Below are positions 15,959 to 24,581 of a stretch of DNA of 64,000 nt, in pieces. The position numbers and the translations under genes were made by a program. The notes under the pieces are model-generated. The model worked only from the letters and a program-made list of their open reading frames with translations, had not been told where the DNA came from and made no database searches. Within the stretch, counting starts at the first letter, position 1; every line of letters begins with the position of its first letter. This stretch comes from Pseudomonadota bacterium (GTDB taxonomy: Bacteria; Desulfobacterota; Desulfarculia; Desulfarculales; Desulfarculaceae). The DNA lies in the NCBI GenBank assembly GCA_018896025.1, contig JAHIND010000026.1, positions 170,659 through 234,658 on the forward strand, in the 5' to 3' direction.

Positions 15959-15990
15959 CGGCGGTCTCACAGTGAGGCCGCCGTTTTTTT
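15959..15990 (+). terminator. Terminator of the selenoprotein gene
   Basis: CGGCGG at 15959-15964 pairs with CCGCCG at 15978-15983, extended inward by CTCAC/GTGAG, and is followed by seven T residues. It lies 22 bases after the stop codon, which shows that the transcript ends at 15937 and not at the TGA. Confidence 0.92.
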
Positions 15991-16114
15991 GCGCGGCTTC
16001 GCCAGCTGCCCGTGGGCTGTGTTGCCGGCATCGCTCAAGGCTCGCTGTAGGCCTGGCTACAGCTGCGCCTTTCGCTCGCCGGACGCCTAACCCACGAACA
16101 CCTGGCGAACCCGC
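15991..16114 (+). repeat. Long palindromic GCGCGG-type repeat, copy 2
   Basis: It begins GCGCGGCTTCGCCAG directly after the terminator and shares spaced blocks with copy 1 (11899-12024), including CGCTCAAG, the GTAG...CTAC internal pair and CTTTCGCT. It is more diverged than the other repeat families. Confidence 0.6.
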
Positions 16115-16128
16115 TAAGAGTCCCCTTG

Positions 16129-16162
16129 TCGTTGCGAGGAGCGTAGCGACGAAGCAATCTCT
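16129..16162 (+). repeat. GCAATCT-type dispersed repeat, copy 4
   Basis: GTCGTTGCGAGGAGCGTAGC followed by GACGAAGCAATCTC is almost identical to the copies at 8611 and 12034. Confidence 0.8.
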
Positions 16163-16172
16163 GTTATTCTCA

Positions 16173-16285
16173 ATCCAGTAATAGCTGTCATCACGAGGAG
16201 CATCTCTGGGGAGATGCGACGTGGTGATCTTCGCCTTCCCCCAGGCGGAGTGGGCGTGGGACATGGAGGGCCGCTGGGTCGCGTC
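16173..16285 (-). repeat. MITE-like element, truncated copy C
   Basis: It begins ATCCAGTAATAGCTGTCATC and matches the right half of copy B read on the opposite strand. This includes GAGGAGCATCT and GATGCGACGTGGTGATCTTC. The homology fades before the second terminal repeat, so about half of the element is missing. Confidence 0.65.
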
Positions 16286-16500
16286 TAAATGAATTGTTGG
16301 GTTTCGGGCTGCGCCCTCTACCCAACCTACACGGTTTGTTTTTTCGCCTCAGGGATAGCGTAGGTTGGGTAGAGCGAAGCGAAACCCAACAATCCCTTAT
16401 CTTCTCCAGCCCACCAGTCAGGGTCCTGGCCGAGGCCCTTGTAGCCTAAACCCGCACGATGTATCTTGATCCAATCACCCCGGCGGGAGAGAAACAAAGC

Positions 16501-17619
16501 ATGATCCGCGTATCGCAGCCGGTCACCGGACCCGAGGAGCTGGACGCCCTGGAGCGGGGCCTCAAAATGGCCTACTTCGGCCACTCGGCCAACGTGGTGG
16601 AGCTGGAAAAGGCCCTGGCCGATTTCCTGGGCGCGGGTTCGCGCCCGGTGGTGTGCCTCAACTCCGGCACCGCCGCCCTGCACCTGGCCCTGGCCTGCCT
16701 GGACCTTCAGCCCGGCGACGAGGTGCTGCTCCCCTCGCTCACCTTTGTGGCCAGCTTCCAGGCCGTCACCGCCGTGGGAGCCAAGCCGGTGCCTTGCGAG
16801 GTGCGCGAGGCCGACCTGCTCCTGGACCTGGACGACGCGGACCGGCGCATCACTCCCCGCACCAAGGCGGTGATGCCGGTGCACTACGCGGGCAACCCCG
16901 GCGACCTGACCGCGCTGCACGCCTGGGCCAAGGCTCGGGGCCTACGGGTGGTGGAAGACGCGGCCCACGCCTTTGGCAGCTCCTTCGGCGGAAAGAAGGT
17001 GGGGGCCCAGGGTGACCTGGTGTGCTTCAGCTTCGACTCGCTCAAGAACATCACCTGCGGCGAGGGCGGAGCCTTGGTCTGCCCGGATGCGGACAGCGCC
17101 CGCCGGGCCGGGCTCATGCGCGGCCTGGGCATGGAGCGGCCCCAGGCCACCCAGGGCGGCCCGCCCAGCCGCTCGGCCTACGACGTGGTCACGCAGGGCT
17201 GGCGCTTTCACATGAGCAACCTCAATGCCCTGGTGGGCCTGGAGCAGCTCAAGAAGGCCCCGGCCTTTTTCGCCCGCCGCCAGGAGATCGCCAAGCGCTA
17301 CGACCAAGCCTTTGCCGGTGTCCCCGGCCTGGCCCTGCTACCCATGGACTACGGCCGGGTGGTGCCTTTCCTCTACACCATGCGGGTGCTGGAGGGCCGC
17401 CGGGCCGGGCTCATCGAGCACCTGAAGGCCCAGGACATCGAGACCGCGGTGAACTACCCGGCCAACCATCAGCACAGCCGTTACCAAGGCCTGGCCTCCG
17501 CCTCCCTGCCGGTCACGGAAAAGGTGTGCGGCCAGATACTCTCCCTGCCCATGCACTGCGCCCTCACCGACGAGCAGGTGGAGTTCATCATCGCCCAGGT
17601 GAAAAGCTTTATGGTCTGA
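16501..17619 (+). CDS. DegT/DnrJ/EryC1/StrS-family sugar aminotransferase
   Basis: This 372-residue PLP enzyme has the pattern of sugar-nucleotide aminotransferases. NSGTAALHLAL is the phosphate-binding region, VEDAAHAFGS contains the cofactor Asp, and FSFDSLKNITCGEGG carries Lys 182 as the Schiff-base residue. It should transfer an amino group from glutamate to a keto sugar nucleotide. The start at 16501 has GGGAGAG eight bases upstream, and an in-frame ATG at 16459 lacks one. It stands alone after a repeat block and may mark the left edge of the polysaccharide locus. The sugar is unknown. Confidence 0.88.
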   Translation: MIRVSQPVTGPEELDALERGLKMAYFGHSANVVELEKALADFLGAGSRPVVCLNSGTAALHLALACLDLQPGDEVLLPSLTFVASFQAVTAVGAKPVPCEVREADLLLDLDDADRRITPRTKAVMPVHYAGNPGDLTALHAWAKARGLRVVEDAAHAFGSSFGGKKVGAQGDLVCFSFDSLKNITCGEGGALVCPDADSARRAGLMRGLGMERPQATQGGPPSRSAYDVVTQGWRFHMSNLNALVGLEQLKKAPAFFARRQEIAKRYDQAFAGVPGLALLPMDYGRVVPFLYTMRVLEGRRAGLIEHLKAQDIETAVNYPANHQHSRYQGLASASLPVTEKVCGQILSLPMHCALTDEQVEFIIAQVKSFMV

Positions 17620-17638
17620 GCCCGCCCCGGCGGAGCGC

Positions 17639-19135
17639 CTATTTTTCCAGAATGCGGTAGCTTTTGATAAAGCCCTTTTGACGGAAGGTGCGGGCGTCCT
17701 GCACGGCGTCGTCCCGCTTCTGGTAGGGCCCCAGCATCACCCGCACCCAGTCGCCCTTGTGCGACACCTGCTTCCATTCCATCCACACCGCCTGGCCCCT
17801 GCGCCGCCAGCGGTGCATCTCGTTGGCGGCCAACTGGTCGGTGCGGAAAGACCCCACCAGGATGTAATAGCCGGGCACGATGGGCGCGGGCGCGGGCAGC
17901 TTGGCCTGGGGGTTCGCCGCTTGGGGCGGGGCCTCCTGGGCGGCCGGAGCCGGAGCCGGGGCGGGAGAGGGAGTCGCTTGCTTGGCCTGGGGCGGCATGG
18001 GCATGGGCGTGGCCCCGGCACCCATGGGGTCGCCGCTCTGAGGCGGGGCGGTTTTGGCCGGAGCCGTCGCCTTGGCCTGCTTGGCCGTGGGCGGCGCTTG
18101 CATGCTTTTGCTCAGGCGGGACACCACCTCGGGCGGCAGCTTGAGCAGGGCGTCGGTGAGGTCCTGCTGGTTGCCCTGGCTTTGGGCTCCCAGGCTGGCT
18201 GCGCGGTGCAGGCTGATCACCGCCTCGGCGTACTCACCCCGCGCCTTTTGGATGCGCCCCAGGGTATCCCAAAAGCGGGGCTGCTGTGGTTCCAGGCGCA
18301 CCGCCTGAGTGGCCAGCTCCTGGGCTCGGCTCAGCTCCTGGTCCTGCTCCAGCAGGGCCCAGGCCAGATTGTGCATCAACAGGGGGCTGCCCGGCGCCAG
18401 GCCGAGGGCCCGCTCGTACACGGTGAGCGCCTCGGCCCGGCGGCCCACACGGGCCAGCAGGGTGGCCTGGTCGTTGAGTATGGCCGGGTTGTCCGGGGCG
18501 TAGAGCAGGGCCTGGTTCAGGGCCTCCAGGGCCTGGTCGTTCTTGCCCTGGGCGGCCAGGGCCTCGGAAAGGGCCTGCCACACGGCGGTGGCGTCGGGGT
18601 GCAGCTCCAAGTGGCGGCGCAGGCTGGCCTCGGCCTGGACGTAATCGCCCTGCTTGAACAGCTCGGCCCCCTGCCGCCAATATTGGTCGGTGGTGCGCAT
18701 CACCAGGGCGGTGCCGTCCTGGTAGTCGAACAAAAAGCTGGTCTGGCCGATCTCCAGCTCTTGCAGGTGCTGGGCCAGGATGGGGTCCAGTTGGTTGGGG
18801 GGCATGCAGGTGGCGTTAAGCCGGGCCGCGCCCTCGGGCAGGGGCTTCATGATCTCGCGGGCGGCCAGGGAGAACTTTTGGCCCTTTTGCACCTGGGCCA
18901 GCAACTCTTGGGCGGTTTCAGGGGCGTGGCTCCAGAAAAGGTACAGGCAGATGTTTTTTTCCGGGAGTGCCGTTTCCGGCGCGGCGGCCGTTTCCGGCGC
19001 GGTAGCGATTTCTTGCGTGGCGGCGGCCTCCGGCGTGGCGGGCGGCTCCGCCTCCGGGGCCTTCTTGCCTCCGCAGGCGGCCAGGGTCAGGGCCAGGACC
19101 AGGATCACCAATGCTGCGCCGAATTTGCCCCGCAT
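17639..19135 (-). CDS. TPR lipoprotein with C-terminal SPOR domain
   Basis: This 498-residue protein has a lipoprotein signal (lipobox LAAC, Cys 21) and an Ala/Pro/Thr-rich spacer. Residues at about 65-150 resemble a degenerate parvulin-type (PPIC) domain (AQELLAQVQKGQKFSLAARE ... LEIGQTSF). At least five tetratricopeptide repeats follow (about 153-330), then a Pro/Ala linker and a SPOR domain (IVPGYYILVGSFRTDQLAAN onward). SPOR domains bind denuded septal peptidoglycan, so it may be an envelope assembly factor tied to division or export. GAGGAG precedes the ATG by four bases. It converges with the aminotransferase. Confidence 0.82.
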   Translation of the reverse strand: MRGKFGAALVILVLALTLAACGGKKAPEAEPPATPEAAATQEIATAPETAAAPETALPEKNICLYLFWSHAPETAQELLAQVQKGQKFSLAAREIMKPLPEGAARLNATCMPPNQLDPILAQHLQELEIGQTSFLFDYQDGTALVMRTTDQYWRQGAELFKQGDYVQAEASLRRHLELHPDATAVWQALSEALAAQGKNDQALEALNQALLYAPDNPAILNDQATLLARVGRRAEALTVYERALGLAPGSPLLMHNLAWALLEQDQELSRAQELATQAVRLEPQQPRFWDTLGRIQKARGEYAEAVISLHRAASLGAQSQGNQQDLTDALLKLPPEVVSRLSKSMQAPPTAKQAKATAPAKTAPPQSGDPMGAGATPMPMPPQAKQATPSPAPAPAPAAQEAPPQAANPQAKLPAPAPIVPGYYILVGSFRTDQLAANEMHRWRRRGQAVWMEWKQVSHKGDWVRVMLGPYQKRDDAVQDARTFRQKGFIKSYRILEK

Positions 19136-19219
19136 AAGACTCCTCGTTGGCCGTGGCAGACAATCACCCCTGCATTATGCCATAAATAGAAGCATACGCA
19201 TTCCTAGGGAGGTGCCGCC

Positions 19220-20752
19220 GTGCCCCGCCGCCTACTGCTGATCTTGGCCGCGCTGACGGCCCTGGCCCTGCTGGGGGCCTGCGCCCCGGCCAGCGCTCCG
19301 CCGTCCCCGCCCGGCCCGGAGCTGGCCCTGGGCTCCCCGGCCTGGGACACCCAAGCCACCCGCCAGAGCCTGGCCCTGGGCGGCCTGACCCTGGAGCGCC
19401 CCTTCCCCGGCGAGGGTGTTTGCGCGGTGTTCACCGGCAAGGCCCCGGCCGCCTTGGTCAGCCGTCCGCTCCGCCTGGAGCCGGGGGCGCTGTATCGCCT
19501 GCGCCTGTCCCTGCGCCGCCAGGATTTCGTAAACGACCACTATTTGTGGCTCAACCTCTGGGGCGTGGAACACCGCCTGGACGCCCACTGCGTGGTGGGC
19601 GGCTGGCAGGAGCTGGTGATTGAGGGCCGGGCCCCGGCGGACGGTCGAGAGGTGGTGGCCATCCGCAACCACAGCTCCAGCCGCCTGATGCTGCGCGGGG
19701 TCGGTTTGCAAAAGGTGCCGGGGCCGAGCGCCCTCACCCCCGCCCAGCCCTGGCCCGAGCAGCCGTTCCCCTGGGGGGTGTACCTGTCCCCCGAGGCCAT
19801 GGAGCCGGCGGCGGCCCTGGGCTTCAATACGGTGATCCTCGGGGCCAAGCCTCAAAACCTGGAGGCCGTGCTGGCCAAGGCCCAGGGGCTGGGGCTCCGG
19901 GTGATTCTGTACGCCTCGACCCAGCCCGGCAACCTGGGGGCGCTTATCAAGGCCCTGGGCCGCCTGCCGGTGGAGCTGCGCCCTCTGGCTCTGTACCTGG
20001 AAGACGAGCCGGAGATACGCTCCTATTCCCTGGACCGCCTCCTGGCCGCCCGCAAGGCGCTTCTCTCCCAGCTCCCCTGGGTGCGCCTGGTCACGGCCAT
20101 GGTGCGCCCCGAAGCGGTGACCCGCTACGCCGGGGCGTATGACGCGGTGTTCATGGATCAGTACCCCGTGCCCTCCCAGCCCTTCAACTGGCTGGCCGAC
20201 AGCATCCTGCGGGCCAGGGGCCAGGTGCGCCCCGGCGGCCAGGTCTGGGCGGTGTTGCAGGGCTTCGGCGGGGGTAAAGAGGCGGCCCAGGGCTGGCCCC
20301 GTTTGCCCACCCCCCAGGAGGCTCAGGCCCTGGGCGCTTCGGCCCTGGCCTCCGGGGCCCAGGGCTTGCTGGTTTTTCATTGGCGCTTCTTCAGCAAGGA
20401 CCCGGCGCTCAGGCAGGCCTTCGGGCTGTTCTCCCGGCGCCTGAGCGCCTTGCGGGCCTGGCTCCCCCTGACCCCCGGCCTGCCCCCAGGCGTGGGCCTC
20501 ACCCACCTGGGCCGGGTAAAGGCCGATCCCGGCGGCGGCCCGGCGGTGCGCACCGGCTGGTCCGATGGTCCGGGGGGCCGTCTGATCCTGGCGGTGAACA
20601 CCACGGCCTATCGCACCGAGGTGGCTCTCAGCGGGCTGAGCGGCGCGGTGCGTAGCTTGTGGTCCGGGGGAAGCCTGCCCACGGTAGGCGGCCAGATGCG
20701 CTTTTTCCTGGGGCCGCTGGAGACGCGGGCCTGGCTGTTGCCCGCGCCCTGA
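19220..20752 (+). CDS. Predicted lipoprotein with TIM-barrel glycosidase-like domain
   Basis: This 510-residue protein starts at GTG 19220 (GGGAGG seven bases upstream) and has a lipobox LGAC (Cys 21). Residues 35-165 look like a beta-sandwich, carbohydrate-binding-like region. Residues 180-400 have alternating beta/alpha segments suggestive of a TIM barrel, including ALYLEDEPE and AVFMDQYP with acidic residues at strand ends. A C-terminal beta domain follows. I do not recognise the family by name, and a glycoside hydrolase or a binding protein for envelope glycans is possible. It is divergent from the SPOR lipoprotein and converges on the ligase gene. Confidence 0.65.
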   Translation: MPRRLLLILAALTALALLGACAPASAPPSPPGPELALGSPAWDTQATRQSLALGGLTLERPFPGEGVCAVFTGKAPAALVSRPLRLEPGALYRLRLSLRRQDFVNDHYLWLNLWGVEHRLDAHCVVGGWQELVIEGRAPADGREVVAIRNHSSSRLMLRGVGLQKVPGPSALTPAQPWPEQPFPWGVYLSPEAMEPAAALGFNTVILGAKPQNLEAVLAKAQGLGLRVILYASTQPGNLGALIKALGRLPVELRPLALYLEDEPEIRSYSLDRLLAARKALLSQLPWVRLVTAMVRPEAVTRYAGAYDAVFMDQYPVPSQPFNWLADSILRARGQVRPGGQVWAVLQGFGGGKEAAQGWPRLPTPQEAQALGASALASGAQGLLVFHWRFFSKDPALRQAFGLFSRRLSALRAWLPLTPGLPPGVGLTHLGRVKADPGGGPAVRTGWSDGPGGRLILAVNTTAYRTEVALSGLSGAVRSLWSGGSLPTVGGQMRFFLGPLETRAWLLPAP

Positions 20753-20765
20753 GGGCGCGCAGGGC

Positions 20766-22193
20766 CTAATCGCCGGAGCGGGGCGCGTCCCAGCGGGCCA
20801 GGCCCACGGTGATGCCGCACAGGGCGAACCAGGTGAGGGCGTTGGCGGGTATGCGCAGGTTGAAGTCGGTTAGGCCGTGGATGAGCAAGGCCGCCACCCC
20901 GCCCAGGCTGCCGGTGAGCAAGAGAGCCCGCTCGATGAGGGCCGGGTCGCCCCTGGCGCGCCGGGACAGGGCCAGCAGGATGATCCGCCCCCCCCGCGTC
21001 AGCACCCATGCCGCGAAGCCCAGGAACAGGAGCAGGCCCGGCCAGCCCATCTCGGCCAGGTACTCCAGGTAGTCGTTGTGGGCGTGGTTGAACAGGCCCT
21101 GGCGTTGCAGGGTTTTGTAGGCGGGATAGGCCACGGAGAAGGTGCCCAGGCCCGAGCCGGTCAGGGGAAGCTGGTTGCCCATGCGCGCCACGTCGCTGTA
21201 CAGCTTCCAGCGCAGGTTGTCGGTGGGGTTCTGAAGAAACAGGGCCTGGAAGCGGGGCAGGGTGCGCGACCAGTCGGTGACCTGGCTGGATATGCCCAAC
21301 AGGAGAACCAGGCACAGCACCAGGCCCACCGTGTAGCGATTAATCCTCCAGGCCCGGCCTATGGCCAGAAGCAGCAACACCTGCAGGGCCATGACCAAGA
21401 GCAGGGTGATGATTCCCCCCCGGGAGCGCGACAAAAAGACCGCGGCCATCATGACCACCAGGGCGATCCCCACCACCAGCATCCGCCCGTGGTTGGCGCG
21501 GCGCCCGCCCCGGAAGAGGTCCCTGGCCAAAAGGCTCAGGCCCAGGGGCACCACCATGGCCATGTAGCCCGCGAAGTGGTTGTAGTTCACGTAAGAGCCC
21601 AGGAACTGAGAGGAATGACGGGGCTTGAAAAAGCCGTAGATGGCCTTGGCGTCCAGGCCGAGCTGAATGATGGCCACGGCCGCCAGCAAAAAGCCGACCC
21701 CCAGCAATAGGCCGAAGGAAAAAGGCGTCCCGCCCGGCCGGGCGCCTTGCCGCCGCCGGGTGGCCAAGGCGGCCAGGACCGTGGCGACCAAGTATGTGAG
21801 CAGGAGCAGCCCCTGGTTGGCGGTGGCAAAGGGGTAGAGGCTCAGGGGCAGCAGGGCGGGCGCGGCCTGGGCGGTGGGCAGGGACTCCGGTTGCCACATG
21901 GCGTAGCTGCCGGGAGCCAGAAGCTTCACCAGCGCCGGAGGCAGGGGCAGCAGTTGCAGCCCGGCCAGGAACACCAGGCCCGCCAGGCAGGCCAGTCCCC
22001 ATCCCCAGAGGCCCTGCCGCGCGCCCTTTGCCCAAGCGCCGCGCCAAAGGAGCAGCAGCAGGGCGGACAGCACCGCCATCTCCAGCAGGCCGTAGGCCCA
22101 GGGGTACACCGAGCCGAACATGAAGGGCGCCACCGTCAGCGCGGCGAAAAAGACGGCTTCCCATGCCGGGGTTTTGGTGGGGTCGTAAGGCAC
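20766..22193 (-). CDS. O-antigen ligase/polymerase family membrane protein
   Basis: This 475-residue inner-membrane protein has 10-12 hydrophobic segments and a long periplasmic loop. It carries the Wzy_C/WaaL-type stretch TGSGLGTF...HAHNDYLEYLAEMGWPGLLLF, in which His and nearby residues are typical of O-antigen ligases and polymerases. It would join or polymerise undecaprenyl-linked glycans at the periplasmic face. A second protein of this superfamily is at 43240, so one may be the polymerase and the other the ligase. The start is GTG with only a weak ribosome site. Confidence 0.82.
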   Translation of the reverse strand: MPYDPTKTPAWEAVFFAALTVAPFMFGSVYPWAYGLLEMAVLSALLLLLWRGAWAKGARQGLWGWGLACLAGLVFLAGLQLLPLPPALVKLLAPGSYAMWQPESLPTAQAAPALLPLSLYPFATANQGLLLLTYLVATVLAALATRRRQGARPGGTPFSFGLLLGVGFLLAAVAIIQLGLDAKAIYGFFKPRHSSQFLGSYVNYNHFAGYMAMVVPLGLSLLARDLFRGGRRANHGRMLVVGIALVVMMAAVFLSRSRGGIITLLLVMALQVLLLLAIGRAWRINRYTVGLVLCLVLLLGISSQVTDWSRTLPRFQALFLQNPTDNLRWKLYSDVARMGNQLPLTGSGLGTFSVAYPAYKTLQRQGLFNHAHNDYLEYLAEMGWPGLLLFLGFAAWVLTRGGRIILLALSRRARGDPALIERALLLTGSLGGVAALLIHGLTDFNLRIPANALTWFALCGITVGLARWDAPRSGD

Positions 22194-22241
22194 GATGCGC
22201 TCGGGGTTTGCTCCTTGCTTGGCATGGACTCTGGAGCCGGG

Positions 22242-23081
22242 TCAGGGACGGCCCAACAGGCCCGCGATGGTGGCTCCGGGATTTTCCAGCATTTTTTGGG
22301 CTAGGTAGAGTTTGTTCAGCACCCAGGGAAGCCTACGGTAGTAACCCCGCACTGAGTAATCTACTTTGATACCCACACGGTTGAAAAGCTCCTCGATCCC
22401 CGCCTGCCACTTTCCCTTGACTATGCCCGTGTCGGCCTCTTGGGTCCAAAAATAGGGTATGACCTCGTCGTGGTCCTGGCGGAGGGCGCTTTCGTTGACC
22501 CGATAGAAGGAGTCTTTGATGCGGTAACTCCGCCTGGTACCGAATTTCTCGAACATCCAGGCATTTTCGACGGGCTTCAGATAGCGCAGCAAAGCCTCTT
22601 TTTTCCAAAGGGACGGTGATGTAGTCACTCGGTAAGGGGAGAAATCGTCGATCCTGCTCAACAGGGGATTTTCAGTAGGGCGGTATGTCCTCTTCCGGTC
22701 GTGGTTGGTCAGGGTGATACAGGAATGGTCGTGCTTGTTCATCAGGTCGGCGCACCGCTCGATGGTGGGTTGGTCTACCGGGCCGCTGATGAAAAAGTCG
22801 TCCAGCATGAAAAGCACCAAGTCGGTGGCTACGCAATGCTCCAGGGCCAAAATGACGACTTCGGACCAAGTCAAACGGCCGCTGCGGTGCTGGTTCACTC
22901 TGCAGGAGGCGATGTCCAGCCCGGCGAAGGAATAGTCCTCCCGCTCGGTGGTCAAGGCGATGGGGTAATCACAATGGGGCCAGTATGCTTGCAGGAGCCT
23001 AAAAAAGGGGTCCCAACAGTCTGTGAAGCCGTCCCACGTAACCACTAGCAGGGTTATCTGCGGTTTGCCGGCATGGGTCAC
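22242..23081 (-). CDS. Glycosyltransferase-like protein
   Basis: This 279-residue cytoplasmic protein begins with a GT-A-like beta strand (ITLLVVTWDGFTDCWDPF). It contains LVLFMLDDFFISG, an acidic DD motif at the position where such enzymes bind a divalent metal and nucleotide sugar. It also has a Tyr/Arg-rich C-terminal half. I cannot assign a CAZy family. The GTG start at 23081 has GGAG eight bases upstream. It sits 48 bases upstream of the O-antigen ligase gene on the same strand, so the two are probably co-transcribed. Confidence 0.65.
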   Translation of the reverse strand: MTHAGKPQITLLVVTWDGFTDCWDPFFRLLQAYWPHCDYPIALTTEREDYSFAGLDIASCRVNQHRSGRLTWSEVVILALEHCVATDLVLFMLDDFFISGPVDQPTIERCADLMNKHDHSCITLTNHDRKRTYRPTENPLLSRIDDFSPYRVTTSPSLWKKEALLRYLKPVENAWMFEKFGTRRSYRIKDSFYRVNESALRQDHDEVIPYFWTQEADTGIVKGKWQAGIEELFNRVGIKVDYSVRGYYRRLPWVLNKLYLAQKMLENPGATIAGLLGRP

Positions 23082-23483
23082 AAGAGGGCTCCTTGGTAAG
23101 GATAATTAGAGGTCCGAAAATAAAACGGCGGAGCGGGCCTGGCCCAAAGCCGCATTTATTAGGAGAGGAGGAGACTAGTTTTAAAACGATCGCCCGCGGG
23201 ACGCCCGCTTTTGCTGGTGCGAGGGCCCAACTCCGTGGCCCAATTCTAGCCTCGGGTGTTTGGCCTAAGCAAGAAGCATTTAGGCTTGTCCTTGCCTCCG
23301 AGGCCTGGGCGACCCGGGGGAGGGAGGAGTGATGCCGCCGCGCCTGCCGGGACTAGGCAGCTCTGGTCGATGCGTCGGTCTCCGGAGGATGCCTTGGCGA
23401 ACCTTGTTCGCCGATGACCGGCTCTTTTTCGGGCTAATTCAACCTGGACAAAAATTAGTGCAGCACCTAGAATCAATTTAGCC

Positions 23484-23511
23484 TTGATTTTGGGCTCAAA
23501 ACAGATACTAA
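23484..23511 (+). promoter_or_regulatory. Candidate sigma70 promoter for the gmd operon
   Basis: TTGATT and TACTAA are separated by 16 bases in an AT-rich stretch about 75 bases before the gmd start. Both hexamers are partial matches, so the call is tentative. Confidence 0.35.
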
Positions 23512-23541
23512 GTACCTAGAAATGTTTTTTAATAACCCTTG

Positions 23542-23562
23542 CCGCCTACGGGCGGATTTTTT
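23542..23562 (+). terminator. Attenuator-like hairpin before gmd
   Basis: CCGCC-TACG-GGCGG, with a UNCG-type tetraloop closed by C-G, is followed by six T residues at 23557-23562. It ends 23 bases before the gmd start, so a transcript beginning upstream would meet it before the first gene. It may be a conditional terminator. Confidence 0.55.
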
Positions 23563-23585
23563 AGAAAAGACCGTGGGAGGCACTC

Positions 23586-24578
23586 ATGCCCGAAGCCAAA
23601 CGCGCGCTGATTACCGGTGTGACCGGCCAGGACGGTTCTTACCTGGCCGAGCTGCTACTAAAAAAAGGCTATCAGGTATGGGGGATCATCCGCCGTTCCA
23701 GTTCCTTCAACACCAGCCGCATCGACCACATCTTTCAGCCTCCCTGGGAGCATGACGCCCAATTCAAGCTGGTCTACGGCGACCTCACCGACTCTTCCTC
23801 GGTGAACCAGATTTTGCAGACCGTGCAGCCCCACGAGATCTACAACCTGGCCGCCCAGAGCCACGTAAAGGTGAGCTTCGAGATTCCCGAATATACCGCC
23901 GACACCACCGCCCTGGGGGCCCTGCGCATCCTGGAAGGCATGCGCCAACTGGGGGTGAAGGCCCGCTATTACCAGGCCAGCTCCAGCGAGATGTTCGGCC
24001 AGACCGACGCCGACGCCCAAAAGGAGACCACCCCCTTCCATCCCCGCAGCCCATACGCCTGCTCCAAGGTGTTCGCCTACTGGATCACCATCAACTACCG
24101 CGAAAGCTACGGCCTTTTCGCGGTCAACGGCATCCTGTTCAACCACGAGTCCCCCCGGCGCGGCGAGACCTTCGTCACCCGCAAGATCTCCCACGCCGTG
24201 GCCCGCATCAAGAAGGGCCTGCAGGACAAGCTGTACCTGGGCAACCTGGACGCCAAGCGCGACTGGGGCTACGCCGGGGATTACGTGGAAGCCATGTGGA
24301 TGATGCTCCAGCAGGAAGATCCCGAGGACTACGTCATCGGCACCGGCGAGACCCACAGCGTGCGCGAGTTCGTGGAAGAGGCCTTCAGTTCGGTAGGCCT
24401 GGACTGGCGCGAGTACGTGGAGATCGATCCCCGCTACTTCCGCCCGGCCGACGTGGAGTACCTGCGCTGCGACCCCACCAAGGCCAAGGAAAAGATGGGC
24501 TGGGAGCCCAAGGTGAAGTTCCACGAGTTGGTCAAGATGATGGTGGAAGCGGACATGGCCGCCCTCAAGGCGGAGTAG
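23586..24578 (+). CDS. gmd: GDP-mannose 4,6-dehydratase
   Basis: This 330-residue short-chain dehydrogenase/reductase has the nucleotide-binding GVTGQDG at 11-17 followed by SYLAELLL. It also has the Gmd-specific RRSSSFNTSRIDH, the active-site Ser/Glu of SSSEMFG, PYACSKVFAYW with Tyr and Lys, and FNHESPRRGETFVTRKI. It converts GDP-D-mannose to GDP-4-keto-6-deoxymannose, the branch point to fucose, rhamnose, perosamine and colitose. It leads a three-gene unit with the next two genes and is three bases from the next start. Confidence 0.96.
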   Translation: MPEAKRALITGVTGQDGSYLAELLLKKGYQVWGIIRRSSSFNTSRIDHIFQPPWEHDAQFKLVYGDLTDSSSVNQILQTVQPHEIYNLAAQSHVKVSFEIPEYTADTTALGALRILEGMRQLGVKARYYQASSSEMFGQTDADAQKETTPFHPRSPYACSKVFAYWITINYRESYGLFAVNGILFNHESPRRGETFVTRKISHAVARIKKGLQDKLYLGNLDAKRDWGYAGDYVEAMWMMLQQEDPEDYVIGTGETHSVREFVEEAFSSVGLDWREYVEIDPRYFRPADVEYLRCDPTKAKEKMGWEPKVKFHELVKMMVEADMAALKAE

Positions 24579-24581
24579 GCG

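Larger units (their letters stand above)
15991..16500. repeat. Intergenic repeat block 3
   Basis: No gene is seen. The block contains the long GCGCGG-type repeat copy 2 (15991-16114), GCAATCT-type copy 4 (16129-16162), a truncated MITE-like element (16173 to about 16285), and GTAGGTT-type repeats at 16292-16332 (inverted) and 16360-16393. The order repeats that of block 2. Confidence 0.75.
23082..23585. other. Divergent intergenic region before gmd
   Basis: No gene is apparent in these 504 bases. They hold a 5-bp GCGGG/CCCGC hairpin with four T residues (23196-23212), a GCCTAA/TTAGGC hairpin (about 23262-23285), a possible sigma70 promoter (23484-23511) and an attenuator-like hairpin (23542-23562). 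Short open frames here have no recognisable features. Confidence 0.5.
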
